From Escarpia spicata (lineage: Eukaryota > Annelida > Polychaeta > Sabellida > Siboglinidae): a stretch of DNA of 64,000 nt. A model generated the notes under the pieces. It saw nothing but the letters and a program-made list of their open reading frames with translations, made no database searches and was not told where the DNA came from. Shown here piece by piece: positions 12,208-25,974 of the stretch. Position 1 is the stretch's first letter. Each line of letters opens with the position of its first letter. Made by a program: the position numbers and the translations under genes. The stretch spans positions 12,187,118-12,251,117 of the forward strand of contig OZ023214.1 of the NCBI GenBank assembly GCA_963995525.1, written 5' to 3'.

Positions 12208-15200
12208 TTAACACCTACCCTTTGGATGCAGTGACGACCATTCCTTCATGCTACCGGGATAACGCTTCACTCTGCACATGACACATAAAAGCAACAAGTT
12301 AGACTTCTTTTGCCGTAATGCAATGCGAGATTTTTTTCTGCAGGCCTTCACCTGTCTTGCGATTTGTGGGATATTTCTAAGCGTACGGGAATAATGCGCG
12401 AAAGCTTCTTTATGAATAGAGGGGTCTCCTCCTTCCAACTTGGCGCGGAAGTACATGGTTAACTTTACTTATACATTATGCTCTACTACCGTTGTATTTG
12501 TACTACGACACACGTTCGCCACATATGTATTAATAATACAGAAGGTGTCTACATTCGCGAATATCCGTAAATTTGTGTATGTAGAAAAATACATTGTGTG
12601 ATAATATTTCGATAATCTTCTATAAAGTAAACTCATTATGACAATGAAACTGACCAAGCGTGATTACGGTACGGTACGGTACTGCTGTCTATGACAGCGC
12701 TGATTAATGGTCAGGCAACATGTATGATCCGTACTTAAACATCTTCCAGAATTCACGCCAAAATGAACGCCTGCTTGGATGAAAAACAGTGCTACCTGCT
12801 CCTAAGAACCGACGAGACTGAGTCGTACATACTTGTCAAACCCAAGTTTGCTGAGCTCTTCACAACCGGAAACTGCTCTGACCCCCGATCGGCAGTACAC
12901 CACCAGGTTGTCTGCATCTTTCGGCGGCTTGGGGGCTCCGTACTTCTTCTCGAATTCATCGTCCGGCAGGTTGAAGGCTTCTGTGATCTCGCCAACTGTA
13001 ACAAGAGAGACGTCGCGTTCGTAAAGTGTTCGCCAATATAAAAAGGACAATGTATTGTATACGATTGCGCTAAACAAATATTGAATCAGTGATTTCCAAA
13101 CACCACCTGAATAAATTACGTATGGTGTTCTGTGGAATATTAAGCACTATGCTCAAATTATTAAAAACGCATGCTAATAACGATAGTTTCACTTTTGCGT
13201 CAAATAAACTAATTGATGATATATCATTTTCCATCACGATCAGTTGCATATGAAACCTGGTGCGGTACCAAAGTAAGACCGTCGTATTAAATTAGTTTAC
13301 TTACGCGGCACGTTAATGGCGTCGCCGATCTTTCCCGTCTCTTCCAGTTCGTTTGGATTACGTACATCGATCAAAATCCCGCTCTTCTCATTCACTATGC
13401 GTTCTATGTCACTCGCTGTCACATCGTTCGTTTTAATCGACTGTGGCGCCACCTCTGGAATAAAAAAATTATATTTGATATAACTGAGGTAACACAATCA
13501 ACGCGAAACAATGTGTAAAAATATCGAAAACCAAACGCTTCAGTCGGTCACGACGCGGTTGTTTCCTTTCCGCGATGTCTGTATCAGATTAGCGTAATAA
13601 TACAACAGCACAGTTGGGCAGCATTGCAGAGTAACTGTGTTCGTCATTGTGTCTCCCCCGTCACAATGTACAGGTATTTACAGATAACGGTAATCAAGTA
13701 GGACTAACAAATCATGTTAATTATACAATTCGATAGCACTTGACTCTCCTGTGCACATATGTATTGTAACGATGAAAATAGGTTTGACGTTCATCCTAAC
13801 GCAGCCTGAGCTGTATAACGTATAGCGGTCTAACATTGAACCAGAAGTTTTTATTGTACACAATATAAACGTCAGTTACACCATTGCAATAAATGCAATA
13901 GTACTAGCCAATGGTGGCCTTCTCCCATAAGGTCTCGCGAAACCAGGCGTTACATTATTCAAAACAATGCAGGCGCCTCGACACGTCTCGCAAACATAAA
14001 CGATGTCCAGAATGTTCGCTGCTAGAAAGCATTAGATTATATGTTATGTCAACAGCACAGATAACACAAACACATATGACGAAACATACAATAATCTCGA
14101 ACTGTATTTATTTGTATGTTACTTAAGCAATGCATTTCCTTCAACACGGCTGATTTCCTACCAAGGTCTGATTCAAGAAAGCAATACGTAATAATTGTCT
14201 CCTTTAGTTTATGATATTAAACATGTAACTTGTAATATAATGTATACGCATTCACTTGAGATACCATAGACTACGCAGAATACATGTACTGGTGTAGGTA
14301 GTAAGTCATCAATGGGACGATTCACTTCCTGGTCACCCTGGCAGATTGGGAGTCACATTATGTCTCCCTTCTCCTTTCTTGGTGGTGTCTTTCAGATGTC
14401 GCGCATTATATGTGTCGTAATCTCAGCCATTAATGGACTCGAATCATGTGCAAGACAAAAGCTCTTAATAGTTGACTATAATTACCTCAGGTGTGTGTAG
14501 TACTGTTTGTAATAGTGAACAGCGATTCTCAATTGTACATTGTTAAAGCGAATCGTAACGGCAACACTCAGTTTGTGCCAAGATCTCTCTTCCCCATCTG
14601 TCTCTGCCCCTGATGATCATCTTTAACCATTGATTTATTAGTGGTTTCACGACGTCATATGTTGTTTTGTACTTTGATAATTACCTAGCTTGTCATTCAA
14701 AACCTGACATTCGTATACTATAGTTGAATTAAATGTGATTCTTCCCACCGGTTGCGCGTTCCCTCTCTCGTGTCATCACCAACATTTGGTAACATGCATG
14801 AAGTATACATGTCGGATACCTCTTGTCTTATAAATGTTCATAATTACCAAAACAACATATCACTTCACGGGGGACTTACTAGCCATGAACAATTTCCACC
14901 AGGAAATATTTCGGACGCCTTGTGACGTCCATACAAGATCATCTCGATGCACATCTGGAAGGAAGTAAAACACATTTTACGTATAAATGCAGCCAACGGG
15001 ATATGTTAATGGTTTTTCTAAGCCTGCCATTTTGCATTACGTGTTTACAACTGTTCACCACTTAATGCAGTACAACGTGTATAATTAAACACATCGACCA
15101 AATGATAATTAAAACAACACTAACACTGTATTCTTTCTTATTAGAAATGTGTCACTTCACGATGAGTTAAAGAAATATTATTACAAATCCTTATACAAGT

Positions 15201-16654
15201 TCGTGAATAATAATCATCGTGATATGACTCGTGTCGGACGCGATTATAAACACAGACACAAGCATTGTCTATTACCACAATAACTCGCTCTACTAGGATC
15301 ATCAAGTGCCCAGACAACTTCGTGATTGTAGATGATAAGTAGTCGAACGAACCCAATCAACAACAATGCCCAGGCCCGCGGCTCGTAGCCGGTCAGTGTA
15401 TAAATAGAATTACACTGTATTTGTGTTTAAAGGTTCGACTTGTATTTGGACCTGTACTGTGGTGCTGTAAATGTATATAGGTCAGTGCATCACCACCACG
15501 TAGGATGAGTGTGTTCTACAACGTCAGGCCCTTCACACCAATGTGGACGCGCTATAGCCACCCCAAAACACGCACTGGAGAACAGTGGTACTCCAGGCAA
15601 AATGCAATTTTAGCTTCTAAATGTTCCCTCGCATAATAAATATGTGCAATATTACAATAAATGAATGGGTTGCCAGTGAACGAAATGCATTCACCTTTTA
15701 ATTAATTTGCAAGAAACAATCTAATCCGGAACCACGATTAGCAGCTGCATTAGTGTTAATCATATGCATTTGTGTTGTTGGCATATTTTTGTAAAGAAGG
15801 TTGTCACTGTTTTAGAGTGGGCCACAGTTCGAGGGTTAATATTCGGGGGCAAAGTCACACGATTCTGCTGCCACATTCAGTCACAATGTGGCTGATCAAA
15901 CAACTAATGGTGTGAATAGAACAATAGAAATCAAGTGGGCGGAACCGAAGGCCCATGGGTAATTGGGTAACTGATAACTGTCACAATGAAGCCGCGTGCA
16001 TAATGATGTATGCCGAGATTCTGTCGAGTCATGGCAGTCTATGGGCGGGCGAAGATAATCTCTTATAAATTATACACAGGGCGAACGACTAGGACATTAT
16101 CGGGCCATTCACAGCTATGATGACACCATTAATACAACATGTTAATAAACTTTAGGCCTCATTAAAGGTGTTTGGTGATTGTTTAATTTTCCAGCTGTCC
16201 AGATGGTATATATTGTGATTATACATGCAGCTCTTGATGCATATTGGTTCATTTGTTTACAATGAATGATTCATATTGAATGATAGTGATATTGATATGT
16301 TAGTTCAGCAATAACATGTCAACTGATTCTACCTAGTGAGTCTAACATATAATTAAAGCGCTTGTATGTAAACATCTACCAAATCAACCATTACGTAATA
16401 TCAATCCCACTAACAGTTGTGCAGTAATAAGTCTACGTACCTTGCAGTAGTTGGTTGCCGGAATTCGCCCCGCCAGCGAGGCCGTGGAAGTGGGCCGCTG
16501 AGATCACCGACGTCGGTTGTAAGTGTGATATCCTCGGTCTCGCAGCCACGGCGGCCGGGGACGACGGGTTGAGAGGAGGCCGCCAACACCTCGCCACTGC
16601 CTGCCGGGCTGTCGGTCTACACACGCGGCTGAAATGTCTCGTTAACGACGCCAT
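12208..16654 (-). CDS. Mitochondrial-type rhodanese-domain sulfurtransferase, copy B (4 exons, 196 aa)
   Basis: Coding exons are 16654-16441, 13454-13305, 12995-12833 and 12271-12208 (TAA). They sum to 591 nt. All junctions are GT..AG: donors GTACGT, GTAAGT and GTATGT; acceptors ATTCCAG, TTACAG and GTGCAG. Phases are 1, 1, 2. Residues 1-71 (MASLTRHFSR...) are rich in Arg, Ser and Ala with no Asp or Glu, which is typical of a mitochondrial leader. Exon 2 supplies ILIDVRNPNELEETGKIG. Exon 3 runs GEITEAFNLPDDEFEKKYGA to the active loop YCRSGVRA, whose Cys is the presumed sulfur carrier. Exon 4 gives VKRYPGSMKEW, with Met where copies A and C have Trp. The start was chosen four codons inside the longest frame because MASLTR aligns with MASFSR of copy C. 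The family moves sulfane sulfur from donors such as thiosulfate or glutathione persulfide. The exact substrate is not readable here. Confidence 0.9.
13455..16440. other. Intron 1 of copy B, no second gene seen
   Basis: About 3 kb of unique AT-rich DNA with no recognisable protein domain, transposon or long microsatellite on either strand. Confidence 0.45.
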
Positions 16655-16900
16655 GATCTGATGCACCTTCGTTCGTTAATTGCACGGGTTGCGTGAGCGA
16701 GTCCTCCAACAAAATGCCTCGTTCGGATAGCGTGCGAAGGGCGCGCTGGCAGTGGCGTCCGCTTGGTTGGTCACAGCGTGCGCGCGTTGTGCACTCAGTC
16801 GATCCGGAACCCACTGAGATGTAGGTCGAGGTTAACACGTAATCTCCGTTTCCTCAGCTACCATTCCGCCGCTCCCACGTGTATAGATGGCACTGCGCGG
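16655..16900 (-). promoter_or_regulatory. GC-rich 5' flank of copy B
   Basis: The 250 bp upstream of the start codon are clearly richer in G+C and CpG than the surrounding DNA (for example GTGCGAAGGGCGCGCTGG near 16731). That fits a CpG-type promoter and 5' UTR. I see no confident TATA box or transcription start. Confidence 0.4.
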
Positions 16901-19900
16901 GTGTACAATAACTGTTGTGTCGAAAATGGACGACGGTTACGAATCTACGGCTGTATATATTATATATATAGATATCGATCTACGTACGAGGTTATTGATG
17001 ACGTCACCGAGGGTCACGCTACCGCGAATTGCGTGTTACACGCGTGATATACTTATATATGTGTCCTGTCTACTTCAGCTTTTACACAAGTTGCTTATTT
17101 CATATTTCTAGTGTTGTTTTACACGTTAATTTGTAGGTAGGGCCTACAGTAGTACGTCCCCTATTTTATCACTAACGTAACATTTTTATATTATATCCCT
17201 AATAGATTCATATAAGATGTCGTATTTAGAATAATTTTGCAGCCCCCGCTCTGCAAAACGCACTGTGTTGTAATTAAGTGTGCACGTGTAGGACAATGAA
17301 GCAGTTATAATTACGTATGTAGGTGTCGGACACTAAAGCACGATCAATGATTTGCAAAACACACAATGTCGGTAATTGTGCTTTAATTCCCGCTTGTGTA
17401 GACGGTAACTTCCCACTTCGATAGGAGCACCTGTCGACCCCCCAGAGTTGTATTACCACGCGATGTCTATGTCCGTTCTAAGTCCGGTTCCAGCGGAGGG
17501 CTAAGTCGTGGCCCTCTCCGGCCAGGTCAGCCGGAAGTACCATCATAAATTCATAATAGTCGATCTGCCCGCTGTACATTTGCACAATGCAGTATGCTTT
17601 ATAACAATGCCTGCTGTGTTTGGGAAACATAACTTAACGTACCTTACCTAATTTACCTCACTGCATATTGCAGGTTGTGATATATTCGCGTAGCGTAGGC
17701 GTCCGTTGCCGTGTTTAGTAAACAAATTGATTTTACGCAGATGTAATCCTGGTAGTTTATCGTGGGACTGATAATTCTGGAACATTGCATGGACAAAGCT
17801 GACGAACACTGCATGGACAAAGCTAGCAAGCTATGGCACTTGCCTGTTATGTATTGTATATTGTAAGTGTATTATAAGTTGGGAACAATGTACGCTTTAC
17901 ACATGACACATGTTTGCTTAAGAGACATGATATTATCATTTCATTATATCACGCAACTCTCACGACAATGCACGAAGGCGGGGCTAATGACTGCTAGGTA
18001 TTCTGTTCTCTGTTCTTATGTCTCAGACGGCTAGTTTAACTTCAATGCACTGCAACGATTCATCACGGATAATGGGTATGTATATTGACAGCTGCTGCTT
18101 TAGGCAGATACCAGTTCAGGGAGACACAATAGTAGTAATGTAGGTTGTACGTACATTACTACTCACACCGTAATACGACGGCATTAGAGTCGTGAACTCG
18201 CGAGAGCGAACAAACTGTTAGGGAAGTTTCCAATAATACTACACCCATATACCGCCATGGTCATCCTTCAATGCTTCCACAGACAGTTACAATCCTTGAA
18301 GTCGATGTGCGAATCACAAGACGTGACAGTCCGTAGTTTTTTAAAACATTTCGCTGCTGTAAGTATAATGCCGAGATTGTTCATTTCCTGTATACTCCAC
18401 AGTTGCATATAGGTTCGTTTTCAAGAACGTCGTCGTGAGAATGATTTCTACTTACGCCTATATACGAGGTATCTGCATGCATATGAATGACTAAAATCTT
18501 TCGATGCAAGGCGCGAATATAAATTGTGCACGCCATACGTTGAACACTGAAACGATCTTGCCGAAAGTATTGGTTAACGTGTAATTGCAGATATAACATA
18601 ATAGTTAATATTTGTAATAATATTGTTGTTATTATGATAATATAGCTTAAACAATGTATACGTGAATATGATATGTGACTGGTCTTAAATGCCGTAAGTG
18701 AATAACACAGGTTTACGTCGTTCCACAACCAAGGTAATATAATGTCAACGTAAACCACTGTATATATGTATTAGCTAATACAATGAGAGTTAATGTGTAT
18801 GGGACCTTGTTTGAACTACGCGTGTATTGTCTTTCAACCGTGGCTCAACCGCGTTTCCTTCAATCCTAATCACTGTAGCCGTATATCGAAAAAATGCCTT
18901 CAACAATACCAACTTATGAACTGAATCATCGTTGTCACAAAATACCCATCGTGCATGTGGTCACATATCAATATGTAATAACAAAAACAACCGCCAGCAC
19001 AGCTATGGGCATACGTAGTTATTACGTTCGACGTGTTTCAATACATATGGCTCAACGAGAGATCTGAACGCGTGACAAGACTTAAGGTACAACCTTATAG
19101 AACCAAAGAATTCAAACCATGCACATATTTAACATGAAAGGTTCTACTTGGTCGACTAAAACAAATGTTTGAGGATTCCATCACCAATGGCGTTTTGTAA
19201 CTAAGCGATTGAAGAAGCTATACTTACGGATGGCTCCTTTTGACGGACCGCACCCCATTCCTTGTCTTTAAGTCTGTCTCTAACTTGCCGAATATATGTC
19301 TTGTATGCGAATGAGACTTGACGCTTAACTTGTTTATTGTCGTTCACTTAAGAGTCCTAATTGGTCAGTGTGGTATAATCTAGAAACGCGTGCGCCAATG
19401 TCTCGTGGTTGATCCAGATGTCTCTATGTGGGTTTATTTCCATTGTCCCAAGTTCGATTCACGCATTCTCTTACGACGTGCACACACGAGCGCCGTACCT
19501 AATCCACGGTGCAATAGACCCTCTAGCGCACCATTTATCTTCAATGGTCCACGTATTGATTATATTGTTGGTCCAGTATTTAATAGAATTACTCGTCCGA
19601 GGCCTACCGATTAAACGGGCATGTGTTGGATTAACCACACGATATTCGAACATACGTGGAATCCTCTTGTTGTCAAGTTCAATAGAAGACTGTTCTTCAT
19701 TTCACGCGGACTTCCCCTTTAGTGCGCCGACAGCGTGTCTTTAAAATCATGAGTTTACATGTTTTGGTAACGTAACCACGACTACGTGGGCAAGTTAATT
19801 TCCGTGCATTTTACCTGCGCTGTTATGCCGGCGTAGTCTTGGTGCTCGTTGCCCGCATTTGATAAACATATCGATCAGCATACATGCATAGAAGTCACAC

Positions 19901-20200
19901 CAACGTACTTACTGCGTGGCTTTTCAAATTCATCACTTCAAAGCGTTACTGTCGTCTGCCATCCACCGATACAAACATTATTTAGTAAACTAAGCAACGG
20001 CATATTATTAGATTTCACGAGTTCTTCTCACAAATGTAAAGAACCGATTAGATGTGTAACTCTCGCTACCACTCTTCCAATATTAGGCAACATCCACGAG
20101 GTTTAAAGTCAGTGAATAGCTTCCTTCATGGTATCAAGTCTACAGAGGTTTCGTCAACGTACCGGCGATCACGACTTCACAAACCGCCAGTTGACCATCA
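16901..20200. other. Intergenic DNA, no gene seen
   Basis: No recognisable coding domain is present. A perfect 12-bp inverted repeat lies at 18131-18142 and 18152-18163. The open frames at 19390-19744 have no recognisable domain. A partial 50-bp direct duplication sits just before the GT array, at about 20212-20305. Confidence 0.4.
18131..18163. repeat. Perfect 12-bp inverted repeat with 9-nt spacer
   Basis: AGTAGTAATGTA is followed, after GGTTGTACG, by its exact reverse complement TACATTACTACT. A hairpin is possible, but no surrounding gene gives it a role. Confidence 0.7.
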
Positions 20201-20321
20201 TGGGCCACTGCTTGAGGAGTCAGAAGCCAAACTGTAACGTCCTAAAACGTATGCAGAAGGAGCCAGGAGCCAAACTGTGACGCTCCTGAAACGTGTGCCG
20301 AAGTGGGAATACATTCAACAA

Positions 20322-22678
<2,357 letters not shown>

Positions 22679-22756
<78 letters not shown>

Positions 22757-22772
22757 CACACACACACGCACG

Positions 22773-22803
<31 letters not shown>

Positions 22804-22810
22804 ACACATA
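22679..22810. repeat. (AC)n microsatellite
   Basis: A CA dinucleotide tract with a few G and T interruptions towards its right end. Confidence 0.97.
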
Positions 22811-23815
22811 CCAAATATTTCTGAAAGGGGGTGTAATTTCAGGTTTTTGGCGAGGCCTCGAGCAGTGTGAAACTGTTTAGTCTTAAGTGGGGGTACAGTA
22901 ATGGAAAATATCCAACACTCCCCCTTTCGGTATGCCACAAAATCTCCAACACTATTCACCACACCTTTCGAACGCACCCCCAAATCAACCAATCACCCAC
23001 TCAACGGGTCTCTGAATTGGAGGGTTTTGTTGGAGTTCAGCCACCCATTATTCGCTTCTATACGCGTACATTAGCAATATTTGGTTACACAGATCAGTAG
23101 AACTACTTGTGCACCTACGGTTCGTGAACAATCTTATTAATATATATATACTTTGTTATTTATCGACCTAACACCAACAATCTAGACCGCAGTGCACAGC
23201 ATCATTCTCAGATTCGCCATTTTGAATCGACTGCCTCCAAAACCACGCTGTGGCGCCAGCCACCCAAATAGTAGGTTTATGATGGTTTACTGCCTATAAT
23301 TTTGTTATTCTAAGATATTTTCACGATAATATCGCAATAGTCATGACACTGTTGTGATAATATTGCAACAGTAATACAGCGATCGCAATGCTATCGATTA
23401 TAACCGCCATAGTCACCCTTAAATGACAAATGACAACGTTTACCACTAGCCTGGTGTTTGGACAAATTACCCTTAGCGCCATAAATATATTCTGTACAGT
23501 GTCGTGTGTGTGGCAAGCGTCTTATGGTGTATTGTTAGTCCCCAAGCCCTCTAGTTGTGAAGTTGGATAGTTACAACATTTGCCATTTCAGAACAGTTAG
23601 ACGGTATGTCTTGATGTTTTACATATCGAATTTAACCAAATCCGTTTGATGTCATGTTAGAATGCAGTTGACAAGTTTGGTGTATTGTTTGTAACAACCA
23701 CACCAAAAACAAACTTGGACTAGCGAGAATTTACCAACCATCCGTTGATTTCCAGTCTTATCTGTTTGTAGAGAGTGGCGTGGTCTTACTCTTAACAGGC
23801 GCTGCCATGTTACTT
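22811..23815. other. Intergenic DNA, no gene seen
   Basis: No recognisable domain, RNA gene or transposon is visible on either strand. Confidence 0.4.
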
Positions 23816-23886
23816 TATTCTTCTTCTTCTTCTTCTTATTATTATTATTGTTATTATTATTATTACAACAACAACAACAACAACAG

Positions 23887-23932
<46 letters not shown>

Positions 23933-23998
23933 GACTACTATTACTACTATTACAACTACTACTACTACTACTGTTATTGCTACTGCTACTACTACTAC
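23816..23998. repeat. Trinucleotide array (TTC, TTA, CAA, then CTA)
   Basis: A succession of TTC, TTA, CAA and then CTA/CTG triplets. The array stops exactly at the left terminus of the inverted-repeat element at 23999 and resumes as CTA triplets at its right end. Confidence 0.95.
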
Positions 23999-24839
23999 CA
24001 AAAATAGATAAGCGAGCGAAAAATGAACAACTCAGAACACGTCTAAAACATGAAATTCTACGGTCGCTAGCATCCTCACGGCTCGTCCTGTCCCGACGAT
24101 CTTGGTATCGTTTGAAAGGATGCACTTTTTGTTATTCTAGCGACATCTAGATTTCCCGGTAACCGTTCAAAGAACACCGATAAATGGACTTACAATCATG
24201 CCGTTTTCGGTGTTCTGTACGGTTCCGAACGATGTTGGCGGCGGGTACTCAGTACACTAATCTTCCGATTGCGGCGCTGTTTTCCTCATTTGCATAGGTT
24301 CAGACATGCGCACTTCACCATTTCTTGATTTCATGTTATAAGCTCCACCCACTTTTAAACCGCGGCGAAACTAATGTGCTTTGATCGCAGCGAAACCGAT
24401 ACATCTCTACGTCGGCGTGACGTCACAATAAAGTACGTCACACAATTCGTTGCGTTGGTTGGTTGATATACGTGATTGTGACGTCACGCCTACTTCACGT
24501 ATGTCATTTTAGCAGCCGTTTGAAAGTGGGTGGAGCTTATACCATGAAATCAGATAGCGGTACCTCAATCGGTAGATTGGTGAACTGTGTCGACGAAACA
24601 ACATGGTTCGCAGTGTCTAAGACACCGGAACGGGCCCGGTTGTAGGTCCGTTTTCGGTTAATTTTAGGAATGATTATCAGGAAACCATTTATATGTTTGA
24701 ATAGCAGAACGCTTAAACTTTCAAATGGCATCAATATTGTTGGGATCCGACGAACCGTATTGGTACTAGCAATCATTAAAAAGGCTTTTTTGGAACGTGT
24801 TTGACAGTTGTTCATTTTTCGCTCGCTTATCTATTTTTG
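23999..24839. mobile_element. Non-autonomous inverted-repeat (foldback/MITE-like) element, 841 bp
   Basis: The outer 34 bp at 23999-24032 are the exact reverse complement of 24806-24839. Each terminus begins CAAAAATAGATAAGC. Weaker complementarity continues inward: 24326-24360 pairs with 24518-24552 with only a few mismatches, and a GGCGTGACGTCACAAT-type block near 24413 pairs with one near 24475. Most of the element could therefore fold back on itself. No transposase or other protein is present. It is flanked on both sides by CTACTAC within a (CTA)n array. That would be compatible with a target-site duplication, but the microsatellite makes this unprovable. The superfamily is unknown. Confidence 0.85.
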
Positions 24840-24872
24840 CTACTACAACTACTGCTACTACTACTACTATTG

Positions 24873-24907
<35 letters not shown>

Positions 24908-24935
24908 GCTGCTGCTACTACTGCTACTACTACTG

Positions 24936-24967
<32 letters not shown>

Positions 24968-25026
24968 GCTGCTGCTGCTACTACTGCTACTACTACTGCT
25001 ACTACTACTGCTACTACTACTACTTA

Positions 25027-25059
<33 letters not shown>

Positions 25060-25083
25060 AATTACTACTACTATTATTACAAT
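24840..25083. repeat. (CTA)n trinucleotide array
   Basis: CTA triplets with CTG and ATT interruptions. This is the right half of the array split by the inverted-repeat element. The open frames rich in Leu, Thr or Tyr across it are artefacts. Confidence 0.95.
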
Positions 25084-25289
25084 TTCTATAGCGTCATATA
25101 TTGGGGTCGAGTCCGTTCATATGTGCTGTTAAATATAATATTATATTAAAATTAAACAGTCTATATATTAAGTAAATATATGGAAATTAAACAATGTTAC
25201 TCCGAAACTATTAAAACCACCAAAAGGTTATAAGATGAATGAGAGAAAATCCAGAATCTACACAGAATATCTACTTTGGAACAGAAACA

Positions 25290-25765
25290 GCGTGAAGCTG
25301 ACTTCTGCGAGGTAAATTAATATCATCATCATCATCGGTCGGCCGGGGCCGGAGCGTAGATGACCCTTTCCCATATGGGAAATCTTTCATCAGGGATGGA
25401 AGGTATGTTTCTTCAATATCAAGTTTTCGCAGATCAGCTTGATGTATGTTTTCTTCTGTTTCCTCTGTTTTTCTTACCATGTGTGGGTGTCCAGAGGATG
25501 AATGTTGACACTGGTATTACGATAACAGTGGCCAGCTAGTTGTAGGCCCCTCATGCGAATCCTGTGTGTGAGTTTGTCTACATGTACATGTAGTTCTTCA
25601 TTTGTAAGCCTATAGCTCCAGTGGATATTTAGACACTTTCTTAACATTCTGGTGTAACTTCCGTCTAGTTTTTTTCTAGTTCTTTTTTGAGGGTCCAGGT
25701 ATGTGCTCCGTACAACAGTATACTTTCAACGGTGAAATAAATATATCAGTGAACTAAACAGGACT
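25290..25765 (-). pseudogene. Truncated LINE reverse-transcriptase C-terminus
   Basis: Reading minus from 25760, one frame stays open and gives FTVESILLYGAHTWTLKKEL. It continues through KKLDGSYTRMLRKCLNIHW, then RIRMRGLQLAGHCYRN. These are the thumb and C-terminal motifs typical of non-LTR elements (L-L-Y-G-x-x-x-W, L-D-G-x-Y-T-R-M-L-R, L-x-x-A-G-H). No upstream fingers or palm domain is present, and the right edge runs directly into a GTGA microsatellite, so this is a dead 5'-truncated or interrupted copy. Confidence 0.82.
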
Positions 25766-25769
25766 AACC

Positions 25770-25974
25770 AGTGAGTGAGTGAGTGAGTTAGTGAGTGAGT
25801 GAGTGAGTGAGTGAGTGAGTGAGTGAGTGAGTGAGTGAGTGAGTGAGTGAGTGAGTGAGTGAGTGAGTGAGTGAGTGAGTGAGTGAGTGAGTGAGTGAGT
25901 GAGTGAGTGAGTGAGTGAGTGAGTGAGTGAGTGAGTGAGTGAGTGAGTGAGTGAGTGAGTGAGTGAGTGAGTGA
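25770..25974. repeat. (GTGA)n tetranucleotide microsatellite
   Basis: About 50 near-perfect GAGT/GTGA units, directly abutting the LINE fragment. Confidence 0.97.

Noticed and set aside
16433..16666. Start codon at 16666 (MHQIMASL...)
   Set aside because: MASLTR at 16654 aligns with the MASFSR start of copy C and gives a standard leader. The four extra residues are probably 5' UTR.
19390..19744. Overlapping frames of 74 and 111 codons
   Set aside because: No domain, no splice context, and the overlapping antisense frame is equally open, as expected by chance.
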